Part shown: positions 33,730-42,044 of the stretch, piece after piece
Layout of the letters: each line of letters begins with the position of its first letter
Numbering within the stretch: the first letter of the stretch is position 1
NCBI GenBank assembly: GCA_963818225.1
Contig: CAWFRO010000006.1
Coordinates: forward strand, 1,116,001 to 1,180,000
Source: Palsa-504 sp963818225
GTDB lineage: Bacteria > Actinomycetota > Actinomycetes > Streptosporangiales > Streptosporangiaceae
Direction: 5' to 3'
Length of the DNA: 64,000 bases
Program-made: the position numbers and the translations under genes
Notes under the pieces: generated by a model
The model's database searches: none
Told to the model about the DNA's origin: nothing
Seen by the model: only the letters and a program-made list of their open reading frames with translations

Positions 33730-33743
33730 GCAGGCCGGCCTGC
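33730..33743. promoter_or_regulatory. 14-bp palindrome in the methyltransferase/HxlR intergenic region
   Basis: GCAGGCCGGCCTGC is a perfect palindrome 16 bp upstream of the HxlR start. A second, different repeat (GCCTGG-GTA-CCAGGC, 33570-33584) lies near the divergent methyltransferase start. Either could be an operator; in GC-rich DNA such palindromes are also expected by chance. Confidence 0.3.
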
Positions 33744-33759
33744 CGTTCATGATGGGAAC

Positions 33760-34470
33760 ATGACAGGCTACGCGGACTACTGCCCGATCTCGGACGGGGT
33801 CGAAGTGCTGGGTGACCGGTGGACGCCACTGGTCATCCGCGAGCTCATGGTGGGCGCGAGCGGCTTCAACGAGATCCACCGGGGCATTCCCCGGATCAGC
33901 CGGACCCTGCTCGCGCAGCGGCTCCGGCTGCTCGAGCGCCGCGGCCTCGTCCGCCACTCGGCCGGGCCCGACGGCCTGCCCGGAGCCTACAAGCTGACCC
34001 CCGCGGGGCAGGGCCTGACCCCGATCATCTGGGCCATCGGGCACTGGGCCGCCGAGTGGACCTTCGGCGACCCCGAGGACGGGGACTGCGACGGCCTGTC
34101 GCTCATGTGGCGGCTGCACCAGCACGCCATCACCGCCAAGCTGCCGCAGCAGCGCACCGTCTTGCATATGACGCTGACCGGCGCGGGCGCCGCTGAAGGC
34201 TGGCTCAACATCGACCGCGGCACGATCACCGTGTGCAAGGACAACCCCGGCTACGACGTCGACCTGGCCATCGAGGCCAGCACCGGCCAGATGCAGCGGT
34301 GGCTGATCGGCCTCGTCCCATTCCGGGACCTGGTGGCCAACGGCCACGCCCGCCTGCTCGGGCCCAGCCGGCTGGCCCGGGCCTTCCCGACCTGGTTCGA
34401 CACGTCCGTCTTCGCCGAAGGCCTCCGCCGGGCCGAGCAACGCCGCCGGCGGGCCGCCGTGCCCGCCTGA
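33760..34470 (+). CDS. HxlR-family regulator with a C-terminal SCP2-like domain
   Basis: A 236-aa protein. Residues 1-95 are an HxlR winged helix (YCPISDGVEVLGDRWTPLVIRELMVGASGFNEIHRGIPRISRTLLAQRLRLLERRGLV). The C-terminal half (TVLHMTLTGAG...GWLNIDRGTITVCKDNPGYDVDLAIEAS, LVANGHARLLGPSRLARAFPTWF) resembles an SCP2 sterol-carrier fold, probably a ligand-sensing module. This two-domain form is established in actinobacteria. It is divergent from a methyltransferase gene, probably its target. The ribosome binding site is weak. Confidence 0.9.
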   Translation: MTGYADYCPISDGVEVLGDRWTPLVIRELMVGASGFNEIHRGIPRISRTLLAQRLRLLERRGLVRHSAGPDGLPGAYKLTPAGQGLTPIIWAIGHWAAEWTFGDPEDGDCDGLSLMWRLHQHAITAKLPQQRTVLHMTLTGAGAAEGWLNIDRGTITVCKDNPGYDVDLAIEASTGQMQRWLIGLVPFRDLVANGHARLLGPSRLARAFPTWFDTSVFAEGLRRAEQRRRRAAVPA

Positions 34471-34540
34471 CGCGGGCCCGATGCAAGGAGTATGTCCGGG
34501 CTGGCCGCGGGCCTGGAGTGGCGCCTGACTATGTCGGCGG

Positions 34541-35536
34541 TCAGGTCGATGCGATTGGTGGCCGGCTTTCGCTCAGCGCCGGGGTGAGCTGTGGGTCGGC
34601 GGCGAGGTGTGGATGGGTGGCGATCAGCCCGGCCGCGTGGTGGGGGTCGACGAGCCAGGGGGCGTGCCCGCCGGGCATCTCGTAGAGCCTGGCGCCTCGA
34701 ATCTGGTCGATCGACGGCCGTGCGCGTTCGATGGACAGGTAGGGGTCGTCGGGGCCGAGGATGAAGATCGCGGGCGTCGCGATCGCGGCAAGCTCTGCGC
34801 TGGTCAGGACACTGGCGGGGCGTGGGCGGCGGAACCGGTCGATCGCGTGCATGAGCGACGCCACGGTTCTCGCGTTCTCCGGCCGGCGTACGGACAGGCG
34901 TAGCGCCTCGATCAGAGAGTCCGGCGCGGCCGCTACTTCGGCGGAGCCGAGCCCCTGGGCCAGCAGGCGGCGATAGACACGTGGCGGGCTGGGTGAGCGC
35001 AAGACAGCGACGCCGAGCCCACGGACGGTCAGGAGCGAGAGCGGCATGCGCACGCGTACGCCCGGGAGCGCGACGGCGGGCTCCCCGATCGCGATCACCT
35101 CGGAGATCCGCTCGGAACCGGCGGCTACGTGCCACAGCGCGAACATGCCGCCCAGCGAGTGGCCGATCACCGGCACCTCGTCGAGTCCCAGGGCGTCGAG
35201 GATGTCGTCGAGCAACCGGCGGGCGTGCTCTCGTACCTGCCCGCGCCGGAAGGTCATCGGGTCAGACAAGCCGTGGCCGGGAAGGTCCACGGCCAGCAGC
35301 CGGACATGACGGAGCTCGGTAAACAACGGCGCCCAGATGGCGGCGCTCTCCGACACGCCGTGGAGCAGGACAACCGCCGGGCCGTGTCCATGCGAGAGCA
35401 CTCGCACTCGCAGGCCTGTCTGCGCGAGTTCGAGGAAGAACTCGTCGACGTCCGCGCCGACGGCGGCAAACAGATCACTCTCCGCGTCGTGGATGCGCCG
35501 CTCGAGATTCCCGGTCGCCCGGGCCCGGTGGTTCAT
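34541..35536 (-). CDS. Alpha/beta-fold hydrolase
   Basis: A 331-aa hydrolase with Ser127 in VIGHSLGGMFAL, the oxyanion loop LLHGVSESAAIWAPL and DLPGHGLSDP, an acid in ILGPDDPYL, and His in MPGGHAPWLVDP. GGGAGGAG precedes the ATG, which overlaps the stop of the MarR gene upstream (ATGA), so the pair is translationally coupled. The MarR protein probably senses the substrate or product. The specific ester is unknown. Confidence 0.92.
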   Translation of the reverse strand: MNHRARATGNLERRIHDAESDLFAAVGADVDEFFLELAQTGLRVRVLSHGHGPAVVLLHGVSESAAIWAPLFTELRHVRLLAVDLPGHGLSDPMTFRRGQVREHARRLLDDILDALGLDEVPVIGHSLGGMFALWHVAAGSERISEVIAIGEPAVALPGVRVRMPLSLLTVRGLGVAVLRSPSPPRVYRRLLAQGLGSAEVAAAPDSLIEALRLSVRRPENARTVASLMHAIDRFRRPRPASVLTSAELAAIATPAIFILGPDDPYLSIERARPSIDQIRGARLYEMPGGHAPWLVDPHHAAGLIATHPHLAADPQLTPALSESRPPIAST

Positions 35537-36021
35537 GACTTCTCCTCCCGCTTGACTTCTGCCTTCTTGAGGCCTGTCGTCATGGCCGCCACGCCGGCGA
35601 GCCACGCTCGTACGGTTCGCTCGTCCTCGTGGCTGAGATCTGCGAGCGCAGCATGCTCTGCCGCACGTACCCGGCGCGTTGCTGCCTCCAGGCACGTACG
35701 GCCTTTCTCCGTCGGCCGCACGAGCACGACCCGTTGATTCCTCGCGCTGCGCTCAATCAGCCCCGCCGCCTCGAGGCTGAGGACGGACGTGTGCATCGTC
35801 TGCCTCGTGACCTGCGAGATGCGGGCAAGCTCGGAGGTGGATAGCTCGGGCCTGGTCTCGAACACACTCAGGATCCCGTACTCCTGCGCGGACAGTCCCA
35901 GGTCCTCCAGTTCGCTGTCCAGCAGCGCCCGGAAGCGCTGGTACGCGAGCCGGAACAGGTACCCGAGATTCGCGTCCGGCCGGGGCAGCGGCCGTGCTTT
36001 AGTTGTCAGTCTTTCTGACAT
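35533..36021 (-). CDS. MarR-family transcriptional regulator
   Basis: A 162-aa MarR protein: LGYLFRLAYQRFRALLDSELEDLGLSAQEYGILSV, then STSELARISQVTRQTMHTSVLSLEAAGLIERSARNQRVVLVRPTEKG forms the winged helix at about residues 60-105. The ATG at 36021 is preferred; a TTG at 36057 is in frame, but that region contains the -35 box. Two operator-like repeats flank and overlap the start, indicating autorepression of this MarR-hydrolase operon. Confidence 0.92.
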   Translation of the reverse strand: MSERLTTKARPLPRPDANLGYLFRLAYQRFRALLDSELEDLGLSAQEYGILSVFETRPELSTSELARISQVTRQTMHTSVLSLEAAGLIERSARNQRVVLVRPTEKGRTCLEAATRRVRAAEHAALADLSHEDERTVRAWLAGVAAMTTGLKKAEVKREEKS

Positions 36022-36057
36022 AATGGCCACCGTATAAGTTGTCAGTACATCTGTCAA
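36004..36057 (-). promoter_or_regulatory. Promoter with two TGTCAG-N5-CTGACA operators
   Basis: The inverted repeat TGTCAG-TCTTT-CTGACA (36004-36020) is perfect and begins inside the first codons of the MarR gene. TGTCAG-TACAT-CTGTCA (36040-36056) has one mismatch and lies 36 bp upstream. The 10-mer AGTTGTCAGT is repeated exactly at 36001 and 36037. On the minus strand TTGACA (36057-36052) and TACGGT with 17-bp spacing form a plausible promoter, giving an almost leaderless transcript. Confidence 0.65.
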
Positions 36058-36077
36058 TCAGGTGCGCTGGCCGGCCC

Positions 36078-36195
36078 GCTGATCCGCGTGGTGGCCGAAC
36101 GGAAACGCGTCACCGTTCTGGCACACGGGTTCCTGTTCCAGCACCACGCCGAATTCGCCGCTGACGTAGACGCGTTCCTCAGCGACCCTCATTGA
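36078..36195 (+). pseudogene. Possible C-terminal fragment of a hydrolase
   Basis: A short plus-strand frame ends VTVLAHGFLFQHHAEFAADVDAFLSDPH, resembling the final helix of alpha/beta hydrolases (HPEEFAADVxAFL). No upstream portion exists because the MarR promoter lies there. The assignment is weak. Confidence 0.25.
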
Positions 36196-36404
36196 CCATG
36201 GGGCGATTAGAGATAGCACATCCGTGTCGTGCCGGCTAAGCCGCGGTGACCGAGCCGCTGTGCCCGGGTCACCGCCTGGCCGAACGTCTCGCCCGCATCG
36301 CGGACCGCAGCGGATAGTTGCTGCCAGTAGGCTGACTCGCCGGGAGACGCGACCCACAGCTGGCCGGTCCGGAGGGCAGGCCCTGGGCCTGCTCCGCTGC
36401 CCGG

Positions 36405-36878
36405 TCAGGCGGTGACCAAGCCGGCCAGGTGGGCCAGGGAGTTGCCCAGATGATCCGGAGGGAACGGAGGGAATCCGATGTGCTGGCGGAGGGAACCGGG
36501 GACCGCCGACCAGTCGTAGGACAGGGTGACCCTGGTCCGGGACGGCCCGGCCGGGGCCAGGTCATAGCGCCAGACCCAGCCGCCGAACCGCAGGCTGCCG
36601 TCGCCGGTATCCTGGCCCGGCTCCCAGGAGATGGCCTGCGGCGGGTCGAACACCTGCACCCGGTTGGCCATCTGGTAATTTCCGTCCGGGTGGCCGGCGT
36701 GATACATGCCCACCCGGAACACCTGCCCCGCCGCGGTGAGCGGCTGGCTATCGAGGGGCTCGCGGACCCAGCCGGTGCCGTCGATCGCGGCGTGCCTGGC
36801 GGGGTCGGCGAGGACCGCGAAGATGGCCTCCGCCGGGGCATTGATGATCGCGGTCGCGCTAACGGTTTCGCCGGCCAT
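36405..36878 (-). CDS. SRPBCC-family (START-like) protein
   Basis: A 157-aa ligand-binding protein of the START/Bet v 1 fold. It opens with SATAIINAPAEAIFAVLADPARHAAIDGTGWV, followed by the strands VFRVGMYH, YQMANRVQVFDPPQAISWEPGQ, WVWRYDLAPAGPSRTRVTLSYDWSAVP, and ends in a helix LGNSLAHLAGLV. Such proteins are annotated as polyketide cyclase or dehydrase but have diverse roles. GGGAGG lies upstream of the ATG. No operon partner is evident. Confidence 0.9.
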   Translation of the reverse strand: MAGETVSATAIINAPAEAIFAVLADPARHAAIDGTGWVREPLDSQPLTAAGQVFRVGMYHAGHPDGNYQMANRVQVFDPPQAISWEPGQDTGDGSLRFGGWVWRYDLAPAGPSRTRVTLSYDWSAVPGSLRQHIGFPPFPPDHLGNSLAHLAGLVTA

Positions 36879-37081
36879 GGCGGTCGCCTCCCGAGCAGCT
36901 CAGCCTGATGCGGTTCTGACCTCCGCCGGACCTGGAACTCATCGCTGAATCCGTCCTGGAGCGGGACATCGAGATCACCCTTGCCGCGCCGGCCGGCAGC
37001 GGGAAAGCGAGACGTGTCTGCCGCGTGAGGCCGGAGCGCCTCGGTAGGTTGTTATGCCAGTGACTATTGAGAGGAAATGTC

Positions 37082-38197
37082 ATGGTTGTGCCGCTTGCTG
37101 CCCGCGCGGTGATCGCGGTTGTCGGCGCTCTGCTCGTACTTAGCACGTGGGGGAGCCTGATCGGCACACTTATCGTGCCCCGCCCGGCCGGTGACCGACT
37201 GACACGCTGGGTTGACCGGGTGGTCAACTCGGCGTTTCGTGCGGTCACCAGTCACATGGACGATCATAGGCAGCGGGACCGGGTGCTTGCCGCGCAGGCG
37301 GCCGCCGTCCTACTAGCTCAGCTGGCGGCCTGGCTGGCGATCTTCTTCGTCGGCTATGCGCTGCTGCTGTGGCCGTTCATCGACACCGGGCTCGGGTCAG
37401 CGTTCAGCGTGGCCAGTCCCGAAGTGTTCGGCCCCAACGACGCCGTGGGCAACGCAGAGAAAGTGCTTGCGGATCTCGCCGCCTTCACGGGGCTGGCCGC
37501 CGTCACGCTGCAGATCGCCTACTTGCCCACCTTGTACTCGGAGTTCAACCGGCGGGAGAACGAGGTGGCCCTGCTGAACGCCCGGGCCGGGGTTCCCTCC
37601 TGGGGGCCGGAGCTGCTGGCGCGCACCCATTACGCCCTGGGGTCGGGAGCGTCCACCATCCATACCCTCCCCGATCTTTACGCGCAGTGGGAGAACTGGG
37701 CGGCCGAGGTGGCGGAGAGTCACACCACGTATCTCCCGCTGGTGCGGTTCCGTTCCCCCCGGCCGCTGTCGTCGTGGGTCACAGCGCTGCTGGCTGTGCT
37801 GGACTCGGCAGCGCTCTACCTCGCGCTGTGCCCGCAGGCCGCGCCAGTGGTGCCCGCTCGGCTTTGTCTGCGGGGCGGGTTTGAGTGCCTCACCCGGGTC
37901 GCCAGGGCGATGGGCCTCGACGTCCCAGAGGAGGTCGACCCGGCCGTCGGGATCACCCTCAGCTACGACGAGTTCCTCGACGCGGTCGCCCATTTGCGGG
38001 CGGTCGACTTCCCGATCGAGCGAGACCCCGCCGACGCCTGGCCGGACTTCGTCGGCTGGCGGGTCAATTACGAGCAGGCTGCCTATGCGGTAGCGGCGGC
38101 GGTCGATGCCGTCCCGGCGATGTGGTCGGGCCCGCGAAGGCGCCGGGTTGCTGCCGTTGCCCCCATTCGGCCACCGCTTGGACGGCCGCCCAAGTAA
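37082..38197 (+). CDS. Channel-like membrane protein of unknown function
   Basis: A 371-aa protein with two to four N-terminal membrane segments (about 5-28, 75-100, 130-153) and a long cytosolic C-terminal region. The layout (helix, pore-loop-sized insert, helix, then LQIAYLPTLYSEFNRRENEVALLNARAGVPSWGPELLARTH) matches the actinobacterial two-TM potassium-channel-like family. The place where a TVGYG-like filter would sit reads SAFSVASPEVFGP, so ion selectivity is not evident. The cytosolic part (LPDLYAQWENWAAEVAESHTTYLPLVRFRSP) is conserved but uncharacterised. GAGAGGA lies 7 bp before the ATG. Confidence 0.75.
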   Translation: MVVPLAARAVIAVVGALLVLSTWGSLIGTLIVPRPAGDRLTRWVDRVVNSAFRAVTSHMDDHRQRDRVLAAQAAAVLLAQLAAWLAIFFVGYALLLWPFIDTGLGSAFSVASPEVFGPNDAVGNAEKVLADLAAFTGLAAVTLQIAYLPTLYSEFNRRENEVALLNARAGVPSWGPELLARTHYALGSGASTIHTLPDLYAQWENWAAEVAESHTTYLPLVRFRSPRPLSSWVTALLAVLDSAALYLALCPQAAPVVPARLCLRGGFECLTRVARAMGLDVPEEVDPAVGITLSYDEFLDAVAHLRAVDFPIERDPADAWPDFVGWRVNYEQAAYAVAAAVDAVPAMWSGPRRRRVAAVAPIRPPLGRPPK

Positions 38198-38538
38198 TCC
38201 ACGTGGAGCGGGGCCGATTCGTAAAAGGATCAAGTGGAGTCAAGCAGGTGATTAATCTCGTAGTTGATAACGGTCGACCGCCACCTTGTCCGTTGATACG
38301 GCCGGCTGACCGACACCAAGTGGGCGCCGCGGGGACGGTGGCCCCATGCTGCTGGCATGCCTATCCAGGCCCCCACTGTGCAGGGGTCCCCGACCCGGTC
38401 GTCCAGAAAGCGCCATCGAGCCTCTGACCTACCGCCCGAAATTAGCCGATCAGTTATCAGCGTTACATATGCTCAGAAAAGGGACGTTTGCTATTTAGCG
38501 AAATCCGGGTGCTAAACTCTGGATGTGGAAGGAAACAA
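38198..38538. other. Intergenic stretch, AT-richer at its right end
   Basis: No coding sequence is recognised. From about 38430 the composition becomes AT-rich (GATCAGTTATCAGCGTTACA, TTTGCTATTTAGCG), consistent with a promoter for the small frameshifted gene that starts at 38539. Confidence 0.4.
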
Positions 38539-38807
38539 ATGACATCGGCTGTCAGCAAGATACGGCTCACAGCAGCCGAGCGGTTCTGGTATGTCCTGAA
38601 TGTATCGCTTTCGGTGCTGGATACTTCGCCAAGGTTCCGGTAAGTAAGGCCCTAACTGAGCTGGGTCAGATTCCCGGAACCGGATCTACCGGCACATCAG
38701 GACAAGGCGGCACGCTCAAGTCGGCGGAGTATACGGGGCGATTGGATGATGATCAGTCGCTCGCTGTATCGCCAGTTACCTCTAGCGTCCGGGCTAGCGG
38801 CTCGTAA
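38539..38807 (+). pseudogene. Small conserved membrane protein, frameshifted
   Basis: The first frame starts at an ATG with AAGGAA 4-9 bp upstream and reads KIRLTAAERFWYVLN before running out. A shift at about 38599-38601 gives CIAFGAGYFAKVPVSKALTELGQ. The composite (LTxAExFWYVLxCIAFGAGYFAKxPxxKAL) is a small actinobacterial membrane protein family with one helix. The tail (GTGSTGTSGQGGTLKSAEYTG...) is hydrophilic. One inserted base would restore the gene. Confidence 0.6.
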
Positions 38808-38852
38808 TCGCTGAGCATCGCCAGACATGTTCTCCGGCAAGAAGGAATAAGT

Positions 38853-39032
38853 ATGGGCGCGCCCGCAGGAGGCGACGTGAGTGCAGTGACCCCCGCCAGG
38901 CGGCCTGCTGTTGCCTTCATACCCGGGCGCGTAATAGAGGAGCCCGCCTCAGTAGCGCACTTCGTTTATAGCATTGGGACCTTCCTGTCCCCGGCGGCGC
39001 CCGGGGTCTCCGAATTCTTCACCTCACCTTAG
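38853..39032 (+). CDS. Possible small protein (59 aa)
   Basis: An ATG with AAGGA 6 bp upstream opens a 59-codon frame (MGAPAGGDVSAVTPARRPAV...) that ends 13 bp before the PH-domain gene. No family is recognised and no membrane helix is clear. The good ribosome binding site and tight spacing are the only support. Confidence 0.35.
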   Translation: MGAPAGGDVSAVTPARRPAVAFIPGRVIEEPASVAHFVYSIGTFLSPAAPGVSEFFTSP

Positions 39033-39045
39033 AGGCGGCGCCGGG

Positions 39046-39573
39046 ATGAGGATGGGTCCGAACACCGATAGGGTGCCAGCCTCGGTTAACAGGTACCTGC
39101 TTCCCCATGAACGCCAAGTCGTCTCGGTCCATCAGCACCCGGCGGTTCTGAGCGGGCGTATCTTCTTCGTTCTCGTCGGCTTCGTCGCTGCGGTCTGGCT
39201 GAGCATCTCCGTCGCGCCTGACAACGGCACGGCGCTTCTCATCATCTGGTTCTTGTGGGGACTCCTCCTGGTCTGGCTCGCCGTGAAGGTCGTCGACTGG
39301 TCCCTGAATTACTTCGTTGTCACGTCGCAGCGGCTGCTCCTTGCTCAAGGTTTCATCGTCCGCAAGGTGAACATGATGCCGCTCGCCAAAGTGACAGACA
39401 TGAGCTTCCAGCGGACCGCAGTGGGCCAGATCCTCGGCTACGGCGAGTTCATCGTGGAGTCAGCTGGGCAGGACCAGGCGCTGCGCAACGTCAGGTTCCT
39501 GCCCCATCCTGAGCAGCTCTACCTGGAGGTCTGCGCGCTGATTTTCAAGGAGACCGAGGCGAGCCCTGACTAG
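39046..39573 (+). CDS. PH-domain (bPH2/DUF304) membrane protein
   Basis: A 175-aa protein with two membrane helices (about 41-60 and 66-86) followed by a bacterial PH domain: NYFVVTSQRLLLAQGFIVRKVNMMPLAKVTDMSFQRTAVGQILGYGEFIVESAGQDQALRNVRFLPHPEQLYLEV. This is the YdbS/YdbT-like architecture found near the membrane. ATGs at 39046 and 39052 are both possible. The broken gene at 2524-3011 is a diverged second copy. Confidence 0.92.
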   Translation: MRMGPNTDRVPASVNRYLLPHERQVVSVHQHPAVLSGRIFFVLVGFVAAVWLSISVAPDNGTALLIIWFLWGLLLVWLAVKVVDWSLNYFVVTSQRLLLAQGFIVRKVNMMPLAKVTDMSFQRTAVGQILGYGEFIVESAGQDQALRNVRFLPHPEQLYLEVCALIFKETEASPD

Positions 39574-39989
39574 GGGCTTGTGGCGTGCCGATCGAGGTCG
39601 CGAAGACCAGGCCGACCTGGCAGGTGGAGAAGCTGGCCGCTTCTCCCGGGGTCACCGTCCAGGACAGCTGTATGCCGGCCGCCGCATCCAGCGATCATCA
39701 TCCCAGGTCAAAGGGGCCGCCACCAAAGCCGTCCGGTGAACCATCATCCCGGCGGGACAGCTATCCCCCGTCTCACGGCAACATGCCCACCCAGGTCGAC
39801 AAGCCAAGCGGGCAGCCTTCGAAGAGAACGGACACAGATCAGAGAAGAACAGTGATCCATTTCAGAGTGCTACGGCCAACATGCCTGCTTACGAAGCGTC
39901 CAGGTCCCGGGTCGGCACGGAATCGGCCTCGGTTTGACATATGGTCAGCGAACATGACTAGGCCGGTTCAAGGCTGAGGAGACGGAGCG
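39574..39989. other. Intergenic stretch with no recognised gene
   Basis: The overlapping plus-strand frames here are Pro/Ser/Arg-rich and match no family. The only signal is GAGGAGACGGAG just before the GTG start at 39990. Confidence 0.4.
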
Positions 39990-41297
39990 GTGACTCGAAT
40001 ACGGCCAGCCGCCTGGCTCATGGCCGCTGTGGCACTGTTCCTGCTGGCCGTGGCCGGTTTTGCGCTGCTCGTCCACGCGTCTCCGCAGTACTACTGGACG
40101 CAGATCGATACGGCCGTCTACCGGGGTGGCGGTATCGCTGTGCGGAACCAGCCGGCGATGCTCTACGCGCTGGGGTTCGGGCCGTCGAAGCTGCCGTTCA
40201 TCTACACGCCGTTCGCCGCTCTGCTGTTCGCTGCGGGGAGCGGTGCGTCGTTCGCGACGTGGCAGGTCGGGCTGGCGGTGCTCACGATCGGGCTGCTGCC
40301 GGTGGTGGCGTACCTTTCCCTGGGACTCGCCGGGCGGCCCGCCGGCCTGGCCAGGGCGGCGGCGGCGTTTGCGATCGCCGCGGTGGGCCTCTGGCTCGAA
40401 CCGGTTGCGATGACACTGTTTTTCGGGCAGATCAACCTCGTGCTGCTGGCCCTAGTGGTGGGCGATCTCGCGCTGCCGGACCGCATCAAGGGCAAGGGCA
40501 TCGGAATCGGGCTGGCGGCGGGGATCAAGCTCACGCCCTTGATCTTCATTCCGTACCTGCTTTTCACGCGGCGAGTAAAGGCCGCAGCGGTCAGCGCGCT
40601 GACCTTCGCGGTCACGGTAGGACTGGGGTTCGCGCTGCTGCCGCACGCCTCCGCGGTCTACTGGGGCGGGCAGTTCGCCCGGCCGGGCAAACACTTCCAC
40701 CTCGACAACCAGTCCCTTAACGGCGTCATACTGCGCCTTACCCACGCCGGGCCCGGCGCGCACGCGTACTGGCTGGTCGCGGCCGTCGCCGTCGGCATCG
40801 CCGGGCTCGCCACCTCGATACTGGCGAGCCGACGTGGCCACGAGCTACTCGGCCTGGTTGCGTGCGCCGCGACCGGCCTGCTGGTGTCCCCGGTCAGCTG
40901 GTCGCACCACTACGTTTACGTGGTACCGGCACTCGCCCTCGCCGCGTACGGCCCACGGCGCCTCGGCTACCGGATCCTCGGCGTCGCACTGGTGGTGGGC
41001 TTGTTTGGCTGGTGGCCCGTGCCTATTGGCAACCAGGGCGGCTACGACCCGAAGGCCGAGCTGCGGCCGCGCGGGTTGCTGCTTCTCGCGCCGAACCAGG
41101 GCAACTACGGGACGGTCGAGTTCACCTGGCGCGGTCTGGAATTGATCATCGGCAACTACTACGTGCTCACCCTGCTCGTGTTCATCGCGGCCACCGCATG
41201 CGCCCTGGTGCTTAGCCGTCGCCTCAGGCCTGAGCGCGCAGTCGGTCCCCAGCCCGATGCCGTCTCGGCGGCACGCCCGCCCGGCGTCGCCCAGTAG
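39990..41297 (+). CDS. GT87-family (DUF2029) polyprenyl-sugar-dependent glycosyltransferase
   Basis: A 435-aa integral membrane protein with about ten helices. It has the GT87 framework of mycobacterial PimE-like alpha-1,2-mannosyltransferases: an Asp in the first extracytoplasmic loop (YYWTQIDTAVYRGGG, near residue 40), PFIYTPFAALLF, GQINLVLLALV, KGIGIGLAAGIKLTPLIFIPYLL, DNQSLNGVI, and SPVSWSHHYVYVVPAL. The enzyme would transfer mannose from polyprenyl-phosphate-mannose to a lipid or glycan acceptor outside the membrane. It starts at a GTG with GAGGAG upstream. It is probably monocistronic. Confidence 0.9.
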   Translation: MTRIRPAAWLMAAVALFLLAVAGFALLVHASPQYYWTQIDTAVYRGGGIAVRNQPAMLYALGFGPSKLPFIYTPFAALLFAAGSGASFATWQVGLAVLTIGLLPVVAYLSLGLAGRPAGLARAAAAFAIAAVGLWLEPVAMTLFFGQINLVLLALVVGDLALPDRIKGKGIGIGLAAGIKLTPLIFIPYLLFTRRVKAAAVSALTFAVTVGLGFALLPHASAVYWGGQFARPGKHFHLDNQSLNGVILRLTHAGPGAHAYWLVAAVAVGIAGLATSILASRRGHELLGLVACAATGLLVSPVSWSHHYVYVVPALALAAYGPRRLGYRILGVALVVGLFGWWPVPIGNQGGYDPKAELRPRGLLLLAPNQGNYGTVEFTWRGLELIIGNYYVLTLLVFIAATACALVLSRRLRPERAVGPQPDAVSAARPPGVAQ

Positions 41298-41488
41298 CGC
41301 GATCAGCTTCCTGAACGGAAGGCGCAGGTACGCGGTCCTCACGGTGCGAACGTACGCCGCCAGACGAGACTACGAGCCACGGCTTAGTGCGCAGATTTCT
41401 CGGACTCCACCAGCAAACCTGCAGCTCACAGCACTACGGCTGAGCCTGTTCACCGGATGGGTACCTCTCCAGCCGGTCATCGAGAGCC

Positions 41489-41803
41489 GTGCGTGACAAT
41501 GCTGTCATCGTGAGCGTCCTCACCCCGGCCGAGACACTGATTGCCGCGCGGCAGCTCGCGGCAGCAAGACCACACGTTGCTGCGATCGCTGGCATCGTGC
41601 GTCATGAGGACCTATGGCAGCTGTGCCGTGATGAGCTCACCGGGGTCGACGTGCGCGTCGACGGCTGGGATATCCGTGGCCGGTGGTTTGGCGTCGTCGT
41701 GGCGGCTACGCCGCGGCTCGGGGAGTTGCGGCGGGGCGAGACGATCCCATGGCGCGTGATCGCTGCGCAGATCGCACCGCGCGAAGGCCGCGACTCGGGC
41801 TGA
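41489..41803 (+). CDS. Hypothetical protein
   Basis: A 104-aa frame with strong third-position GC and a plausible fold pattern (ETLIAARQLAAARPHVAAIAGIVRHEDLWQLCRDEL, then VRVDGWDIRGRWFGVVVAATPRLGELRRGETIPWRVI). It starts at a GTG at 41489 or 41510. No family is recognised. The coding statistics favour a real gene. Confidence 0.45.
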   Translation: MRDNAVIVSVLTPAETLIAARQLAAARPHVAAIAGIVRHEDLWQLCRDELTGVDVRVDGWDIRGRWFGVVVAATPRLGELRRGETIPWRVIAAQIAPREGRDSG

Positions 41804-41998
41804 TCACTCCCAGCCCTGGGCCTGACCCGGCGACCGAAGGATTGAGACGCACTCGGGGCTATCTCATTAGCCGCGGCTCGCAGTTCCGTTCGCTGACACC
41901 TGTAATTGACACCAACGAGCCCGGCAATCGTCGTACGGCGAGGGATCACCAGACCGGATCGTCCCAAGTAACGGACGCCCTAAGACAATATGCGTGTG

Positions 41999-42044
41999 TC
42001 TTACCAGCGAGTGGCCGTTGGTTCGAACCCAGTTCCGCCCACCA
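41999..42044 (+). repeat. tRNA-Val-like 3'-half remnant (copy 3)
   Basis: On the plus strand: TCTTACCAGCGAGTGGCC, then a T-arm GTTGG-TTCGAAC-CCAGT with a canonical T-loop, then TCCGCCC-A-CCA. The region before it has no matching anticodon stem, D-arm or acceptor 5' strand, so it is not a complete tRNA. It is opposite in orientation to copies 1 and 2. Confidence 0.6.

Noticed and set aside
41999..42044. Functional tRNA gene
   Set aside because: Only the T-arm and acceptor 3' strand can be folded; no D-arm, anticodon stem 5' half or acceptor 5' strand exists upstream.
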